Of a stretch of 64,000 nucleotides of DNA, positions 34,207-43,292 are shown one piece after another (position 1 is the first letter of the stretch; the number at the start of each line of letters is the position of its first letter). Position numbers and translations under genes: made by a program. The notes beneath the pieces were generated by a model. It saw nothing but the letters and a program-made list of their open reading frames with translations. It was not told the DNA's origin and made no database searches. This DNA comes from CAVPMN01 sp963706425 (GTDB taxonomy: Bacteria > Actinomycetota > Acidimicrobiia > Acidimicrobiales > Acidimicrobilacustridaceae), in assembly GCA_963706425.1 (NCBI GenBank), contig CAVPMN010000001.1, positions 682,001-746,000 on the forward strand, given 5' to 3'.

Positions 34207-34983
34207 GTGGGCAAAGAACGCAAGGTCATCGTCGGGCTGGTTGGCATCGTGCTGCTCGCCCTACTCGCCTTCGTGATGATCGATGCGATCGTCGCGGTCG
34301 GCGTGCTCGTGATAGGCGTGCTGGGTGGCGCGGTCATCCTCCGCCGCACGGCCGATGTGCCGATCCCGCGCCGCACGAAGTCGAAGTCGAAGTCGGCCGA
34401 CGACTCACCGCTCGGCCTGCTCGACTCGACGCCGACCTCGCCGTCGAGCGCGGCGGCCCTGCTGCCCACGTGGACGCCACCCACCGAGAGCGTCGACCAT
34501 CCGGCGCCCGATGCGGCGGTCGACGACGACGCCGCTTCAGGGGGCGATGGCTCGTGGAGCGACGGCGACACCTGGAGCGAGGGCAGCACCTGGTCGTCCG
34601 AGTCGGTGTCGTTCGAATCGAACCCACTCGACGACCTCGACCGGCTCGATGAGGTCGACGTGGTGGCAGAGGTCGAGCGCCTCGAGGCTCGCGACACCGT
34701 GCTCGACGAGCCTGCACCGTTCGAGACCTCGTTCGATGCCCCCTTCGAGACGTCGTTCGACACCCCGTTCGAGACCTCGTTCGACAGCGCGCGGGCGGAG
34801 TCTGCCACCTCGACGTTCGAGTCGAGCTTCCTGTCGCCGATCAACGAAGAGGTGTCGTCGCCAGACGACATCATGGCGGCCAGCCAGGCCACCGAGCTGT
34901 CCATCGCCACCGCGGCCGACGACAACTCCGAGCTGGCCAAGCTGCTCGCCAAGGTCCAACAGCGTCTCGCCGCCTACGAGTAG
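34207..34983 (+). CDS. Membrane-anchored acidic low-complexity protein
   Basis: A 258-residue protein with a GTG start and GGAGGT upstream. Two closely spaced hydrophobic segments (about residues 8-22 and 25-42) are followed by a basic stop-transfer (RRTKSKSKS), then a long acidic Ser/Thr/Asp/Glu region. Near the C-terminus the motif PFETSFD is repeated (PFETSFDAPFETSFDTPFET) and a short predicted helix (ELAKLLAKVQQRLAAYE) ends the protein. I do not recognise a family. It precedes a GGDEF/EAL gene in the same direction. Confidence 0.65.
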   Translation: MGKERKVIVGLVGIVLLALLAFVMIDAIVAVGVLVIGVLGGAVILRRTADVPIPRRTKSKSKSADDSPLGLLDSTPTSPSSAAALLPTWTPPTESVDHPAPDAAVDDDAASGGDGSWSDGDTWSEGSTWSSESVSFESNPLDDLDRLDEVDVVAEVERLEARDTVLDEPAPFETSFDAPFETSFDTPFETSFDSARAESATSTFESSFLSPINEEVSSPDDIMAASQATELSIATAADDNSELAKLLAKVQQRLAAYE

Positions 34984-35065
34984 AGCAGAGGTCGACGGGG
35001 CGCACCGACCAGAGCCTGCACGTTGCAGCCCGGTCTGCGGCAGCCGTCGATGAGGGGGTCGGCCG

Positions 35066-36532
35066 ATGAACGAGCCAGAGACGTCCGAGTCCGCAGACCA
35101 GCGCGGCCCGGGCAAGCTGAAGCGCCTGTTGCGCTCGTCTCCGGCCGATGCGCCGCCACCGCCTGACGACGCCGGGCCCGCACCCGACCTCGATCCCGTG
35201 ACCGGACTGGCGACGAGAGCCCACCTGCGCGACGCGCTCGAGACCGCAGTGACGAGCAGTCGCCAGAAGAGCGTCATCGCCGTGCTCGCCTTCGTCGAGG
35301 CCGGCGCACTGCGCGACATCAACGACACCCTCGGCCCGGATGTCGGCGACTACCTGCTGCGGGCCACGGGCGAGCGCCTGGCCGCCATCGACGTGCCGGG
35401 TGCCGAGGTCATCCGCTACGAGGGAGCGGTCTTCGGCGTCGTGCTCCCCGACGTGCCCAACCTCACTGGCGCCGAGACGGCCGCCCAGTTCCTGGTCGAG
35501 CACCTCTCGGCGCCGTTCCTCGTCAACGGTGCGGAGATCCACGTCGGCCCGACCGTCGGCGCCGCCATCAGCACCGACAACTACGACGACCTCGACGACA
35601 TGGTGCGCGACGCGTTCCAGGCCTACACCGAAGCGCGCGACGCGGGCCACGGCGCCTACGTCGTGCACGACGAGAGCAAGCGGGCCCGCTACAGCACTCG
35701 CATCGACGACCGTCGCTTGCAGGACGCCATCAATGGCTCCGAGTTCGAGCTCTACTACCAGCCGATGCTCCGGCTCGACTCGAACGAGCTGGTCGGCGTC
35801 GAGGCGCTCATCCGCTGGATCCAGCCCGGCACCACCAACATCGGCATGCTCTATCCGCACGACTTCCTGCCGCTGCTCGAGAAGAGCGGGCGCATGGTGG
35901 AGGTGGGGCGTTGGGTCGTCGACACCGCCTGTCGGCAGGTGGCCGAGTGGGAACGCGCCGCGCCCGACGGCCCGAAGCTGTTCGTGACCTGCAACGTGGG
36001 AGCGCGAGAACTGGCCGACCACCGGCTGCCCGACACGGTCATCAACGCGATCGACCATCACGGGATCAAGCCCTGGCAGCTCTGCCTCGACATCACCGAG
36101 GACGCCTTGCGATTCAACCGCTTCCAGCGCGAGACCGTGTGGACCCGCTTGCGCCAGATCAGCGACCGCGGCATCAAGCTGTGCCTCGACGACTTCGGCA
36201 CGGGCATGGCGTCGCTGGGTGTGCTGCGCGACATGCGGGTCGACCTCCTGCGCATCGACCGGCTCTTCGTGAGCGGGCTCGGCGTGGCCGACGAGGACCA
36301 CGCGATCGTCAAGCATGTGGCGTCGCTGGCCCACGATCTCGGTTGCCTGGCGATCGCCGAGGGCATCGAGACGATCGCCCAGGAGACCGCCTTGCGCTCA
36401 CTCGGCGTCGACATCGCCCAGGGTTTCCTCTACGGCCGACCAGAGACAGCGGTCCAGATCACCGAGCGCCTCCGCCCCGGTTCGACACCCACCTCGACCG
36501 AGTGGGACGCGTCGAACGTACTGCCGAGCTGA
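35066..36532 (+). CDS. Degenerate GGDEF and EAL domain protein
   Basis: A 488-residue cytoplasmic protein. The GGDEF domain (about residues 45-190) has RYEGAVFGV where GGDEF should be, so it cannot make c-di-GMP. The EAL domain (about 215-475) keeps VEALIRW, CNVGARE, CLDDFGTGMASL and AEGIET, but LKIDRSF is LRIDRLF and ELTES is DITED, so phosphodiesterase activity is uncertain. It may be a c-di-GMP sensor or a weak hydrolase. It leads into the membrane protein gene at 36542 (9-base gap). Confidence 0.85.
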   Translation: MNEPETSESADQRGPGKLKRLLRSSPADAPPPPDDAGPAPDLDPVTGLATRAHLRDALETAVTSSRQKSVIAVLAFVEAGALRDINDTLGPDVGDYLLRATGERLAAIDVPGAEVIRYEGAVFGVVLPDVPNLTGAETAAQFLVEHLSAPFLVNGAEIHVGPTVGAAISTDNYDDLDDMVRDAFQAYTEARDAGHGAYVVHDESKRARYSTRIDDRRLQDAINGSEFELYYQPMLRLDSNELVGVEALIRWIQPGTTNIGMLYPHDFLPLLEKSGRMVEVGRWVVDTACRQVAEWERAAPDGPKLFVTCNVGARELADHRLPDTVINAIDHHGIKPWQLCLDITEDALRFNRFQRETVWTRLRQISDRGIKLCLDDFGTGMASLGVLRDMRVDLLRIDRLFVSGLGVADEDHAIVKHVASLAHDLGCLAIAEGIETIAQETALRSLGVDIAQGFLYGRPETAVQITERLRPGSTPTSTEWDASNVLPS

Positions 36533-36541
36533 GAGTCGACC

Positions 36542-37495
36542 GTGCTCGTCGGCATCGTCGCGACCGTCGTCATGATGGTCGTCGGCATCCTGGTCACCTG
36601 GGCCGCCCATCTGCGAGCCGAGCGGATCAAGGCGCTGCCGAAGGTCGCGGCCGCAGCCGGGCTGCAGTTCGCCGCCAGCGACCTCTTCAGCTGCACAGCC
36701 GTCGCTTTCCCCCTCTTCCGTGAGGGCGACGGTCGCAAGGTCGAGAACGTCATGTGGCGCGACGGCATCAACGGCCTACCGGTGCGCGCCTTCGACTACA
36801 GCTGGTACTCGGAGCACCGGGACGGCAACGGCCAGGTGCATCGACGTTGGCAGCACTTCAGCTGCGCGATGGCCCAACACAACGGAAAGTGGCCGGTCAT
36901 CCGCATCTCCCGTCAGGCGTTGGTCGACAGCGTGGGTGAGCGCCTCGGGCTGCGCAGCATCGACCTCGAGTCCGAGGAGTTCAATCGGCGCTTCTTCGTC
37001 CAGTGCTCCGATCGCAAGTTCGCCACCGATCTGCTGGCACCGCAGATGATGGAGTTCCTGCTCACGACCGACGGACACATCACCTTCGAGACGAAAGGTC
37101 GTTTCCTCCTCTTGACGACGTCGCGACTCGACGCCCACCTCGTGCCGGGGTTGTTGAACGTGGCCGACCGCTTCGTCGCGTTGACACCACCACTCGTGTT
37201 CGACCTCTACGGCCGCTTTCCGGATGGCACCGGACCCGACGCGGTTCCCGTCGGCGAAGAGGGGCTTCTTGCCGGCGACTTCGATCGACGACCGTCCTCA
37301 GCAACCTCGGCCCAGCGCCGATTCGGCCCCCGGCCACAGTGGACTCCGCAGGAGCATCAGTTCGCGCCAGCCCCCGACCTGCGGCGCGAGAACGACCCAT
37401 GGGACCCGACCCCCGGGATCGAACACGACCTCGACGGCAACGTGGTCGACACGAGCCGTGAGGACCCGTGGGGTGACGGCCGGTCGGCCGGCTGA
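36542..37495 (+). CDS. Single-pass membrane protein of unknown function
   Basis: A 317-residue protein with a GTG start 9 bases after the GGDEF/EAL stop. An N-terminal membrane segment (about 3-22) is followed by a soluble domain with FREGDGRKVENVMWR and RAFDYSWYSEHRDGNGQVHRR, weakly like DUF3137-type membrane-stress proteins. The C-terminal 70 residues are Pro/Asp/Arg-rich. Probably cotranscribed with the upstream gene, which may link it to c-di-GMP signalling. No enzymatic motif seen. Confidence 0.65.
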   Translation: MLVGIVATVVMMVVGILVTWAAHLRAERIKALPKVAAAAGLQFAASDLFSCTAVAFPLFREGDGRKVENVMWRDGINGLPVRAFDYSWYSEHRDGNGQVHRRWQHFSCAMAQHNGKWPVIRISRQALVDSVGERLGLRSIDLESEEFNRRFFVQCSDRKFATDLLAPQMMEFLLTTDGHITFETKGRFLLLTTSRLDAHLVPGLLNVADRFVALTPPLVFDLYGRFPDGTGPDAVPVGEEGLLAGDFDRRPSSATSAQRRFGPRPQWTPQEHQFAPAPDLRRENDPWDPTPGIEHDLDGNVVDTSREDPWGDGRSAG

Positions 37496-37534
37496 CCGAC
37501 TGAACCGTCCCCAGCCGCCACTACCCTCTGGCGG

Positions 37535-38774
37535 GTGCGGACGACGACCGAGCATCGCCACGTCGACGTCGCGATCGTCGGCGCCGGGCCGGCAGGTGCT
37601 GCGGCGGCCATCACCCTCGCTCGGGCCGGACGCGACGTGCTGGTGGTCGACAAGGCCCGTTTCCCCCGCGACAAGTTCTGCGGTGACGGACTGACCGCCG
37701 GCGCGCTCCGACGGCTCGAGTCACTCGGTCTCGAGCCGGCCATGGTCGACTCGTGGACCGAGGTGCACGACGTCTGGCTGCGCGGCCCCGGCGGTCACGA
37801 GGTCGGCTTCCCCCTCCCGCGCGGCCAGGGCGTGTTCGCCGCGGTCGCCCGGCGCGTCGATCTCGACGCCGCCATGGTCGAGCTGGCCGTCAAGGCCGGC
37901 GCCGAGGTGGCCCAGGGGATGGCCTGCGTCGGGGTCGACCAGGCAACCGACCGGGTCACCATGGCGCTCGACGACGGCACCACGGTCGCCGCCCGCTACC
38001 TGCTCGCAGCCGACGGGATGTGGTCGTCGGTGCGCCGCCACCTCGGCCTGGCGATGCCCGACTACCGCGGCGACTGGCATGCCTTTCGCCAGTACTACTC
38101 CGGGGTCTCGGGCCGGGCCGCCACCGATCTGTTGTGCTGGTTCGAGCCCGACTTCCTGCCGGGCTACGCGTGGTCGTTCCCCCTCGGTGGGCGGGCGGGC
38201 CAATGTCGGGTTCGGCATCCGCCGGGGTGGCGCGTGGCAGGTGGGTGACATGGCGCACCTGTGGCGCGACATCCTGGCCCGGCCCCACATCCGCGCTGCG
38301 CTCGGTCCCGACGCCCGACCCGAGGGCGCACACCGGGCCTGGCCCATTCCCGCGCGCATCGACGAGATCGTGCTCGGTGCGGGCCGGGTGCTCTTCGTCG
38401 GCGATGCCGCCGCCGCCACTGACCCGATGACGGGCGAGGGCATCGGCCAGGCGCTGGCCACCGGCGAATGGGCCGCCCGAGCCCTCACCGACGCGGGACC
38501 GGTCGACGCCGCACGGGCCCTGGGCGCCTACGAGCAGCAGGTGCGAGCCACGCTCGTGCCCGACCACCGGATGTCGAGCCTGCTGGTGCGGGCCCTGCAG
38601 CACCGCCGGGGGGCCCGATTCGCCATCCGACTGGCGGGCACCTCGCCGTGGACCAGGCGCAACTTCGCCCGCTGGCTCTTCGAGGACTATCCGCGGGCGG
38701 TGCTGCTCACCCCCGCCCGCTGGCACCGCGGGCTCTTCGACGCACCCGGCGCCTATCACTCGCGAGCCGCATGA
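37535..38774 (+). CDS. Geranylgeranyl reductase-like FAD oxidoreductase (frameshifted)
   Basis: A flavoprotein of about 410 codons. N-terminal VAIVGAGPAGAAAAITLARAG, seen in part, and the adjacent FCGDGLTAGALRRL identify the GGR family; the second FAD motif is VGDAAAATDPMTGEGIG. The frame breaks at about 38189-38200, where GGGCGGGCGGGCC looks like an extra 4-base GCGG unit; removing it restores FPLGGRANVGFGIRRGG. Such enzymes saturate isoprenoid chains of quinones, carotenoids or lipids. Product unknown. Confidence 0.8.
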
Positions 38775-38838
38775 GCGGCGTGAGCGCACCCGTGACCGGC
38801 GCTTCAAGCGCCCGAAACGCTCCGGCAACGTAGGGCCG

Positions 38839-38934
38839 TTAGAACGGTCGACGGGTGTTGAGCCACATCTCGTTTCCCCCGACGAGATCGAACCGGCACT
38901 CGTCGTCCCACGGGGGCGGCCGGCGGAGCTGCAT
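38839..38934 (-). CDS. Possible 31-residue small protein
   Basis: An ATG at 38934 gives MQLRRPPPWDDECRFDLVGG followed by NEMWLNTRRPF and a stop. It fits exactly between a convergent and a divergent gene and has an unusually Trp/Phe/Asp-rich composition for a chance frame in this GC-rich DNA. The upstream GAAGG abuts the ATG, a poor ribosome site. Low confidence. Confidence 0.3.
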   Translation of the reverse strand: MQLRRPPPWDDECRFDLVGGNEMWLNTRRPF

Positions 38935-38973
38935 CCTTCGCCGGTCGCCCGAGTGGAACCTAGGGTGGCCGCG

Positions 38974-39411
38974 GTGAGCAGCGAGCCCCTCTCCGACGAC
39001 GAGCAGCGCAGGCGCCGGGCGGCCATCGCCGAGCTGTTCCCCACCACCCCGTTCATCGGCTGGCTCGGGTTGGTGTTCGACCGCTACGAGCCCGACGACG
39101 TGCTGCTGCGCCTGCCCTTTCGCGAGGAGCTGACCAACGACGGCGTCGTCTACCACGGCGGCGTGGTGGCCTCCGCCATCGACACCGCCGGCGCAGCCGC
39201 GGCCTGGTCGAACCACGACTTCGACAAAGGCATGCGGGCCTCGACCGTCGCCATGACCGTGCAGTACGTGGGGGCGTGCAAGACCAGCGATCTGCTGTGT
39301 CACGCCCGGGCGGTGAAACGTGGCCGCGAGCTGATCTTCACCGAGATCACCGCCACCGATCCCGACGGCTCGCTCGTCGCCCACGCGCTCCAGACGTATC
39401 GCATCGTCTGA
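38974..39411 (+). CDS. PaaI-type hotdog thioesterase
   Basis: About 145 residues from a GTG at 38974 with AGGG upstream (a GTG at 38953 is possible). The hotdog signature is LTNDGVVYHGGVVASAIDTAG, seen in part as VYHGGVVASAIDTAG, then STVAMTVQYVGACKTSD. The Asp after the HGG helix is the likely catalytic acid. It hydrolyses an acyl- or aryl-CoA. It could act as housekeeping thioesterase for the nearby catabolic enzymes. Confidence 0.82.
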   Translation: MSSEPLSDDEQRRRRAAIAELFPTTPFIGWLGLVFDRYEPDDVLLRLPFREELTNDGVVYHGGVVASAIDTAGAAAAWSNHDFDKGMRASTVAMTVQYVGACKTSDLLCHARAVKRGRELIFTEITATDPDGSLVAHALQTYRIV

Positions 39412-39498
39412 AGCGCGAGCGCCTCAGACCGTCGCATCGTCTGAAGGTCGATCGCCCGAGGATTGACCGGGCGTTCAGGGACTGGTCAGATCAGCGCC

Positions 39499-40470
39499 AT
39501 GCGCACCCGGCTCACCGACATCCTCGAAGTCGAACACCCCGTCATGCTCGCCGGCATGGGCGGCGTCAGCTACCACGAGCTGGTGGCGGCGGTGTCGAAC
39601 GCCGGTGGCTTCGGCTGCATCGGTGCATCGGCCATGGGCTTCGATCGCATGGTCGAGGAGATCGACGCCACCCGCGAGCTCACCGACAAGCCGTTCGGGG
39701 TCGACCTGCTCACCGCCTCACCCGGCGATCTGGTCGCGCAGGTGCAGGCGCTGATCGACCACGGCTCGCGAGTGTTCGTGGCCGGGCTCGGAGTGCCCCG
39801 CGACGCCATCGACCTGTGCCACGCGCACAACGTGCTGGTCGTGAACATGTGCGGGAAGGTGCGCCACGCCATCGCCGCGGTCGAGGCCGGGTGTGACCTG
39901 GTGGTGGCGCAGGGAACCGAGGCGGGCGGTCACACCGGACAGGTGGCCACCATGGCCCTCGTGCCCCAGATCGTCGACGCGGTCGACGGTCGGGTGCCGG
40001 TGGTCGCGGCGGGCGGGTTGTTCGACGGCCGAGGGCTGGCTGCCGCGCTCGCCCTCGGCGCCGAGGGCGTCTGGATCGGCACCCGGTTCATCGCCACCCC
40101 GGAAGCCCGAGCCACGCCGGGCTACAAGGAGGCCCTGCTGCGCACCTTCGAGGACGGCACCACGGTGTCGCGCGGCTACACGGGCAAGACCTGCCGGGTC
40201 ATCGCCAACAGCTACACGCAGTACTGGGAGCAGCACACCGACGAGCTGCAGCCGTTCCCGATGCAGTTCCTCCGCTCGATGGAGGACGGCGCCAACCACC
40301 TGGGGTCGGGCGACGAGCTCGCTCCCACCGACATCGACCCCGACCGCGAGTTCTGGCCCGCCGGTCAGGGCGTCGGAGCGATCGACGAGCTCATCCCGGC
40401 CGGCGACCTCGTCCGCCAGATCGTGGCCGAAGCCGAGGCCGTCGTCGACCGCGTCGCCTCGCTCCGCTGA
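39499..40470 (+). CDS. Nitronate monooxygenase-like FMN protein
   Basis: About 323 residues from the ATG at 39499. Family motifs are VMLAGMGGVSYHELVAAVSN, GGFGCIGAS, the catalytic-type His in QGTEAGGHTG and VPVVAAGGLFDGRGLAAAL with GVWIGTRFIAT. These fit 2-nitropropane dioxygenase/NMO flavoproteins. A relative, IpdC, acts in steroid ring degradation in mycobacteria, so a reductase role on a steroid metabolite is possible here. Direct function is not proven. Confidence 0.82.
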   Translation: MRTRLTDILEVEHPVMLAGMGGVSYHELVAAVSNAGGFGCIGASAMGFDRMVEEIDATRELTDKPFGVDLLTASPGDLVAQVQALIDHGSRVFVAGLGVPRDAIDLCHAHNVLVVNMCGKVRHAIAAVEAGCDLVVAQGTEAGGHTGQVATMALVPQIVDAVDGRVPVVAAGGLFDGRGLAAALALGAEGVWIGTRFIATPEARATPGYKEALLRTFEDGTTVSRGYTGKTCRVIANSYTQYWEQHTDELQPFPMQFLRSMEDGANHLGSGDELAPTDIDPDREFWPAGQGVGAIDELIPAGDLVRQIVAEAEAVVDRVASLR

Positions 40471-40497
40471 CCCGCCTCACCAGCCCGCCCACCACTC

Positions 40498-40546
40498 GAA
40501 CTGTTCACCGAGAACGCCGTTTTCCGGCTCTCGGGGTGAACAGTTC
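40498..40546. repeat. Palindromic intergenic element, family A copy 4
   Basis: Inverted relative to copies 1-3. The arms are GAACTGTTCACC / GGTGAACAGTTC, with the inner stem CCGAGA/TCTCGG and hairpin GCCGTTTTCCGGC on this strand. The arm change G to T is matched by C to A on the other side. It lies between convergent genes and forms a doublet with copy 5. Confidence 0.8.
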
Positions 40547-40560
40547 AGCGTGGCCCGGCC

Positions 40561-40608
40561 AACTGTTCACCGAGAACGCCGTTTTCCGGCTCTCTGGGTG
40601 AACAGTTC
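40561..40608. repeat. Palindromic intergenic element, family A copy 5
   Basis: Nearly identical to copy 4 and in the same orientation, 63 bases further on. Same AACTGTTCACC / GGTGAACAGTT arms. Confidence 0.8.
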
Positions 40609-40622
40609 GAGCGGCGCCGCTT

Positions 40623-41658
40623 CTACGCGGACCAGTCCTTGATCTTCTCGATCGACCGACGTGGGATCGGGATCGATCGGGATGATGTTGAGCACGCCGA
40701 CGCCCGCCTCCTTGAACGCGGCCAACCGCTCGCGCACCCAACCCTCCGGGCCGACCAGGTTCGACAGCTCGAGGAACTCGCGGGGCACCTTGGCGGCGGC
40801 TTCGGCCTTGTGGCCGTCGAGGTAGAGGTCCTGGATCTCCTTGGCCTCGGCCTCGTAGCCGTAGCGGCAGGCGAGCTGGTTGTAGAAGTTGCGATCGCGC
40901 GCGCCCATGCCGCCGATGTAGAGCGCGGCCATACCGCGGCTCATGTCGAGAATCGGGTCGGGGTCGTCAGTGATGGCCACCACCCCACCGGCCGCCACCT
41001 CGAGCGGGCCGAGCTCGGGTGAGCGCTTGGCGAACCCGGCGCGCAGGTCGTCGCCCCAGACCATGTCGGCCTTCTCCGGGATGTAGAAGATCGGCAGCCA
41101 GCCGTCGGCCATCTCGGCGGTCATGGTGACGTTCTTCGGCCCGAGCGAGGCCACGTAGATCGGGATCGACGGACGCTTCGGATGGGCGATGATCTTGAGC
41201 GGCTTGCCCAGCCCGGTGCCCTGACCTTCGGGTAGAGGCAGCTGGTAGTAGCGGCCGTCGTAGCTGACGCGATCCTCGCGCTTCCAGACCAGCCGGCAGA
41301 TGTCGATGATCTCGCGGGTGCGGCCGAGCGGAGCGTCGTAGGGCACGCCGTGCCAGCCCTCGATGACCTGCGGGCCCGACGCGCCGAGCCCGAGGATGCA
41401 GCGCCCGTCGGACATGGCGTCGACGCCTGCCGCGGTCATGGCGAGCAGGGTGGGCGTCCGGGTGTAGATGGGCAGGATGCCCGACGCGATGGTGACCCGT
41501 TCGGTGGCGTGCGCGAGGTAGCCCATGAAGCTGACGCCGTCGAAGCCGTAGGCCTCGGCCACCCAGGCGATGTCGAGGCCGGCCTTCTCGAACTGCACGA
41601 CCCGTTCGGCCGAGGCCTTGAACCCGCCCGAGTAGTCGAGCTGCATGCCGATCTTCAT
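40623..41658 (-). CDS. LLM-class F420-type oxidoreductase (C-terminal frameshift)
   Basis: About 345 codons from the ATG at 41658 (GGGGGAG upstream). LLM motifs include DIAWVAEAYGFDG, ATERVTIASGILPIYTRTP and GRCILGLGASGPQVIEGWHG, typical of F420-dependent actinobacterial enzymes. Near 40660 the frame must shift by one base; then the end reads SIEKIKDWSA and stops at 40623-40625. Otherwise the frame runs on into the palindromes. The start overlaps the stop of the preceding small gene (ATGA). Confidence 0.85.
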
Positions 41659-41990
41659 GATGCTCCCCCAGTGGTGGATGTGCCGGTCGTCGATGTGCCA
41701 GTCGCCGAGGTAACCGTGCCCGTGCGGCCAGCCGCCCGGGCCGCCTTGCGGGCCGCGACCTGCGCTTCGTACTGCTGCTCGTCCCAGTCCTTGCGCGACA
41801 GCAGTTGGACGGCGTCGAGCGAGCTGATGGTCTCGCCGTTCTCGAAGCCCACGTGATAGCGGATCCAGGTCACGCCGGCGACGTAGAGCACCGTGCCCGG
41901 TGTCCCCTTCGGCACATGTGGCAGGTCGACCGCGGCCACCACCTTCTGATGGCGCTTGAAGACCTGCTCCTTGCTGATGATGGCGGCCAT
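41655..41990 (-). CDS. Small SH3-like protein with Thr/Gly tail
   Basis: About 111 residues from the ATG at 41990 (AAAGGA upstream). The core VPKGTPGTVLYVAGVTWIRY followed by HVGFENGE looks like an SH3/KOW-type beta barrel. The tail is Ala-rich, then GTVTSATGTSTTGTSTTGG. It overlaps the LLM gene by 4 bases. No known function; a chaperone or metal/cofactor helper for the LLM enzyme is only a guess. Confidence 0.65.
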   Translation of the reverse strand: MAAIISKEQVFKRHQKVVAAVDLPHVPKGTPGTVLYVAGVTWIRYHVGFENGETISSLDAVQLLSRKDWDEQQYEAQVAARKAARAAGRTGTVTSATGTSTTGTSTTGGAS

Positions 41991-42037
41991 GAAACCGGTA
42001 GTCCTTTCGATGGTTGAACGATGCGGAAGGCTCGACG

Positions 42038-43207
42038 TCACGCCGTGGCGGTGGCCGACCGAGCTTCGGCCCACGTCTTGCCGACCTCCACGTCGATGTC
42101 GTGGGGCAGTCCGAGCACGCGCTCGGCGATGATGTTGCGCTGCACGTCGCCGGTGCCCCCGCCGATCGTGAGGGCCTGGCTGAAGAGATAGCCGTAGTGC
42201 CAGAACGCAGCGCCGCCGCCGAGCGCGGCGCCGTCGGTGAGCATGCCCTCAGCACCGGCGAGGTCCTTGGCCAGCGCCATGATGTGCTGGCCGTGCTCGT
42301 CGGCGAGCACCTTGCGCACGCTTGCTTCGGGCCCGGGCGCCTCGCCTTTGATGGCGGCGGTGACGGTGCGCAGCCGGATGAGCCGCAGGATCTCGGCTTC
42401 GACGTGCAGTTGCGCGGCGCGTTGGCGGAGATCGGCATCGACGACGCCACCCTCGGCCCGCACGAGGTCGAGCAGGTCGGTCGCGCTCGGACCGAGTCCC
42501 CACAACGCCCCGCCGCCGGACAGCGACACCCGCTCGTTGCCGAGCGTCACCTTGGCCAACCCCCAGCCCTCGTTCTCGTCGCCCACCAGGTTCTCGGCGG
42601 GGATGCGCACGTCGGTGAAGAACACCTCGTTGAAGGTGTGGCTGCCGGTCATCTCGATGATCGGGCGCACCTCGATGCCGGGCGTGTCCATCGGGCAGAT
42701 GAAGTAGGACACGCCTTTGTGCTTCGGCGCGTCGGGGTTGGTGCGGGCGATGAGGATGCCGAACTGGGCGATGTGTCCGAACGACGTCCAGATCTTCTGC
42801 CCGTTGACGACGTAGGTGTCACCGTCGCGCTCGGCGCGCGTACCCAGGTTGGCGAGATCGCTGCCTGCATCGGGCTCGCTGAAGAGCTGGCACCAGATCT
42901 CCTCTGCGGCCAGCAGCGGCACGAGGTAGCGCTCCTTTTGCGCCTCGGTGCCGGCGTAGATGATCGTCGGCCCGGCCCAGCCGATGCCGATCTGGTTCGA
43001 CGGTCGGCGCACGCCTGCCCGACGCAGCTCGTCGTCGATGATGATCTGGTGGATGGGGTCGGCGTCGAGCCCCCAAGGCGCCGGCCAGTGCGGGGCCACG
43101 TAGCCCGACTCGGCCAGCTGGCGGTCGGTGGGGTCGGGGTGGGCGGCCAGCCACTCACGGACGGCGACCCGGCGGGGGTCGTCGTCGGTCGGCAGCTCGA
43201 AGTCCAC
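42038..43207 (-). CDS. Acyl-CoA dehydrogenase (FadE-type)
   Basis: A 389-residue enzyme with WCQLFSEPDAGSDLAN (Asp where most have Gly), VNGQKIWTSFGHIAQFG, and the C-terminal GGGTGDVQRNIIAERVLGLP, where the usual Asn-Glu is Gly-Asp. It is upstream of the SH3-like and LLM genes in the same direction (48-base gap), suggesting one operon. No KstR-type site was found before it. Likely acts on a bulky acyl-CoA. Confidence 0.9.
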   Translation of the reverse strand: MDFELPTDDDPRRVAVREWLAAHPDPTDRQLAESGYVAPHWPAPWGLDADPIHQIIIDDELRRAGVRRPSNQIGIGWAGPTIIYAGTEAQKERYLVPLLAAEEIWCQLFSEPDAGSDLANLGTRAERDGDTYVVNGQKIWTSFGHIAQFGILIARTNPDAPKHKGVSYFICPMDTPGIEVRPIIEMTGSHTFNEVFFTDVRIPAENLVGDENEGWGLAKVTLGNERVSLSGGGALWGLGPSATDLLDLVRAEGGVVDADLRQRAAQLHVEAEILRLIRLRTVTAAIKGEAPGPEASVRKVLADEHGQHIMALAKDLAGAEGMLTDGAALGGGAAFWHYGYLFSQALTIGGGTGDVQRNIIAERVLGLPHDIDVEVGKTWAEARSATATA

Positions 43208-43292
43208 GGACGGAGGTTAGCGACGCGCCCGCGTGCGGGACGATTCCGTGCCAGGCTCTCGACGACGGTGTCGGATCGAAACGGGGTGGGGC

